Part shown: positions 6,200 through 6,936 of the stretch, piece by piece
Position numbering within the stretch: position 1 is the stretch's first letter
Layout of the letters: each line of letters begins with the position of its first letter
Assembly: GCA_002409375.1 (NCBI GenBank)
Contig: DHNF01000110.1
Span: 6,479 to 13,414 of the forward strand
Length of the DNA: 6,936 bases
Source of the DNA: Ruminococcaceae bacterium UBA5423
Lineage (GTDB): Bacteria; Bacillota; Clostridia; Oscillospirales; Acutalibacteraceae
Direction: 5' to 3'
The notes under the pieces: model-generated
Databases searched by the model: none
What the model was told of the DNA's origin: nothing
What the model saw: the letters and a program-made list of their open reading frames with translations, nothing else
Position numbers and translations under genes: made by a program

Positions 6200-6936
6200 A
6201 TGAGAAAAACAAAAATAATCTGTACGTTGGGTCCATCTACCGACGACCCGGCAGTATTGCGTGAAATGATGATGTCCGGTATGGATGTTGCGCGCATCAA
6301 TATGTCGCATCAGGATCATGCCACACATCTTTTGCGCGTTGATATGGTAAAAAAATTGCGCGGGGAGCTTGGGCTACCCATCGCAATATTAATAGATACA
6401 AAAGGGCCTGAAATAAGACTGGGAGAATTTAAGGAAAAAACCGAGCTTATTAAAGGAAAGACTTTTACATTGACAACACAACCCGTTGCCGGGGACAGCA
6501 GCAGGGCTTTTATTAGCTATTCAGGATTGCCAAGCGATGTGTCAAACGGTGACACAATACTAATTGACGATGGCTTGATTGAGCTGAAAGTTAAAAACAA
6601 GACCGCAACTGAAATTAATTGCGTTGTTATAAACGGCGGTGTCGTGTCATCTAACAAGGGCATAAATGTGCCCGGGGCACGGCTGTCTATTCCGTTTATG
6701 AGTGAGTGCGACCGCGAGGATATCCGATTTGCATGTGAAGTGCAGGCTGATTTTATTGCCGCGTCATTTACGCGTCGTACTGACGACGTTTTGCAAATTC
6801 GGCAGCAACTGGAACGCAATAACAATCATACAATCCGCGTTATTTCAAAAATTGAAAATGCCGAAGGCGTAGAAAATATAGATGATATTATCAGGGTGTC
6901 TGACGGCATCATGATTGCCCGCGGAGATATGGGTGT
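6200..6936 (+). CDS. pyk: Pyruvate kinase, N-terminal part (runs off the right edge)
   Basis: Cytosolic glycolytic enzyme converting phosphoenolpyruvate and ADP to pyruvate and ATP. The window holds 245 complete codons with no stop; full-length enzymes have about 470-590 residues. Visible motifs are KIICTLGPS (5-13), substrate-binding R32 and potassium-site N34 and S36 in ARINMSH, DTKGPEIR (66-73), NKGINVPG (152-159), the catalytic lysine K217 with metal ligand E219 in SKIENAEG, and SDGIMIARGDMG (234-245) with metal ligand D243. The B-domain lid spans roughly 72-165. The NxSH motif is followed by Gln38 where Gly is usual, and RGDMG replaces the commoner RGDLG; both look harmless. The ATG at 6200 is the usual family start, with GGAAAGG about 11 bases upstream. 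It is divergent from the two-component block and pfkA, its frequent neighbour, is not directly upstream. Whether the C-terminal PEP-utiliser extension is present cannot be seen. Confidence 0.96.
   Translation, partial: MRKTKIICTLGPSTDDPAVLREMMMSGMDVARINMSHQDHATHLLRVDMVKKLRGELGLPIAILIDTKGPEIRLGEFKEKTELIKGKTFTLTTQPVAGDSSRAFISYSGLPSDVSNGDTILIDDGLIELKVKNKTATEINCVVINGGVVSSNKGINVPGARLSIPFMSECDREDIRFACEVQADFIAASFTRRTDDVLQIRQQLERNNNHTIRVISKIENAEGVENIDDIIRVSDGIMIARGDMG

Noticed and set aside
6146..6328. Minus-strand frame of 60 codons
   Set aside because: Overlaps the pyk start and promoter-proximal DNA antisense, with no family resemblance.
6517..6825. Minus-strand frame of 102 codons
   Set aside because: Antisense to pyk, whose conserved motifs fix the plus-strand frame.

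Overview
The window looks like ordinary chromosomal DNA from a low-to-moderate GC Firmicute, most likely in the Clostridia (an Oscillospiraceae/Ruminococcaceae-like relative is my best guess, from family resemblance only). Supporting signs are the YqhQ (DUF1385)-PrmC gene pair, a clostridial-style OmpR/HAMP-kinase two-component system, AGGAGG-like ribosome binding sites, a consensus sigma-A-type promoter and a Firmicutes-type pyruvate kinase. I see no phage, transposase, tRNA, rRNA or CRISPR.

Layout. A five-gene block is read leftwards from about 5820 to 155. In transcription order it holds a lipoprotein with three calcium-loop (DxDxDG) motifs (5763-4375), an OmpR/PhoB-family response regulator (4339-3638), a HAMP sensor histidine kinase (3596-2160), the membrane protein YqhQ/DUF1385 (2128-1082) and the release-factor methyltransferase PrmC (1000-155). 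Gaps are 31-81 bases with no convincing terminator, so one polycistronic transcript is plausible. It would start at a strong promoter (TTGAAA, 17 bp, TATAAT on the minus strand, 5826-5854). A divergent gene, pyk (pyruvate kinase), starts at 6200 and runs off the right edge. The left 154 bases hold no convincing gene.

How the parts fit. Regulator and kinase form a standard phosphorelay with all catalytic motifs intact. The lipoprotein in front of them would sit outside the membrane, where the kinase's sensor loop also is, so it may be a signal-input partner or envelope-stress reporter (inference). YqhQ and PrmC are housekeeping genes; PrmC methylates the release-factor GGQ glutamine and so links the block to translation termination.

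Most interesting spot. The 436-base divergent intergenic region (5764-6199) contains a GC-rich island (about 56% GC against about 17% in its flanks) upstream of pyk. Its ends pair in nested stems (6051-6073 with 6133-6149), with a GGCTGC/GCAGCC hairpin inside. It looks like a structured 5' leader RNA of pyk that I cannot assign to a known riboswitch class. On the lipoprotein side there is a 10-bp direct repeat and a Shine-Dalgarno sequence better placed for a tiny overlapping ORF than for the annotated start.
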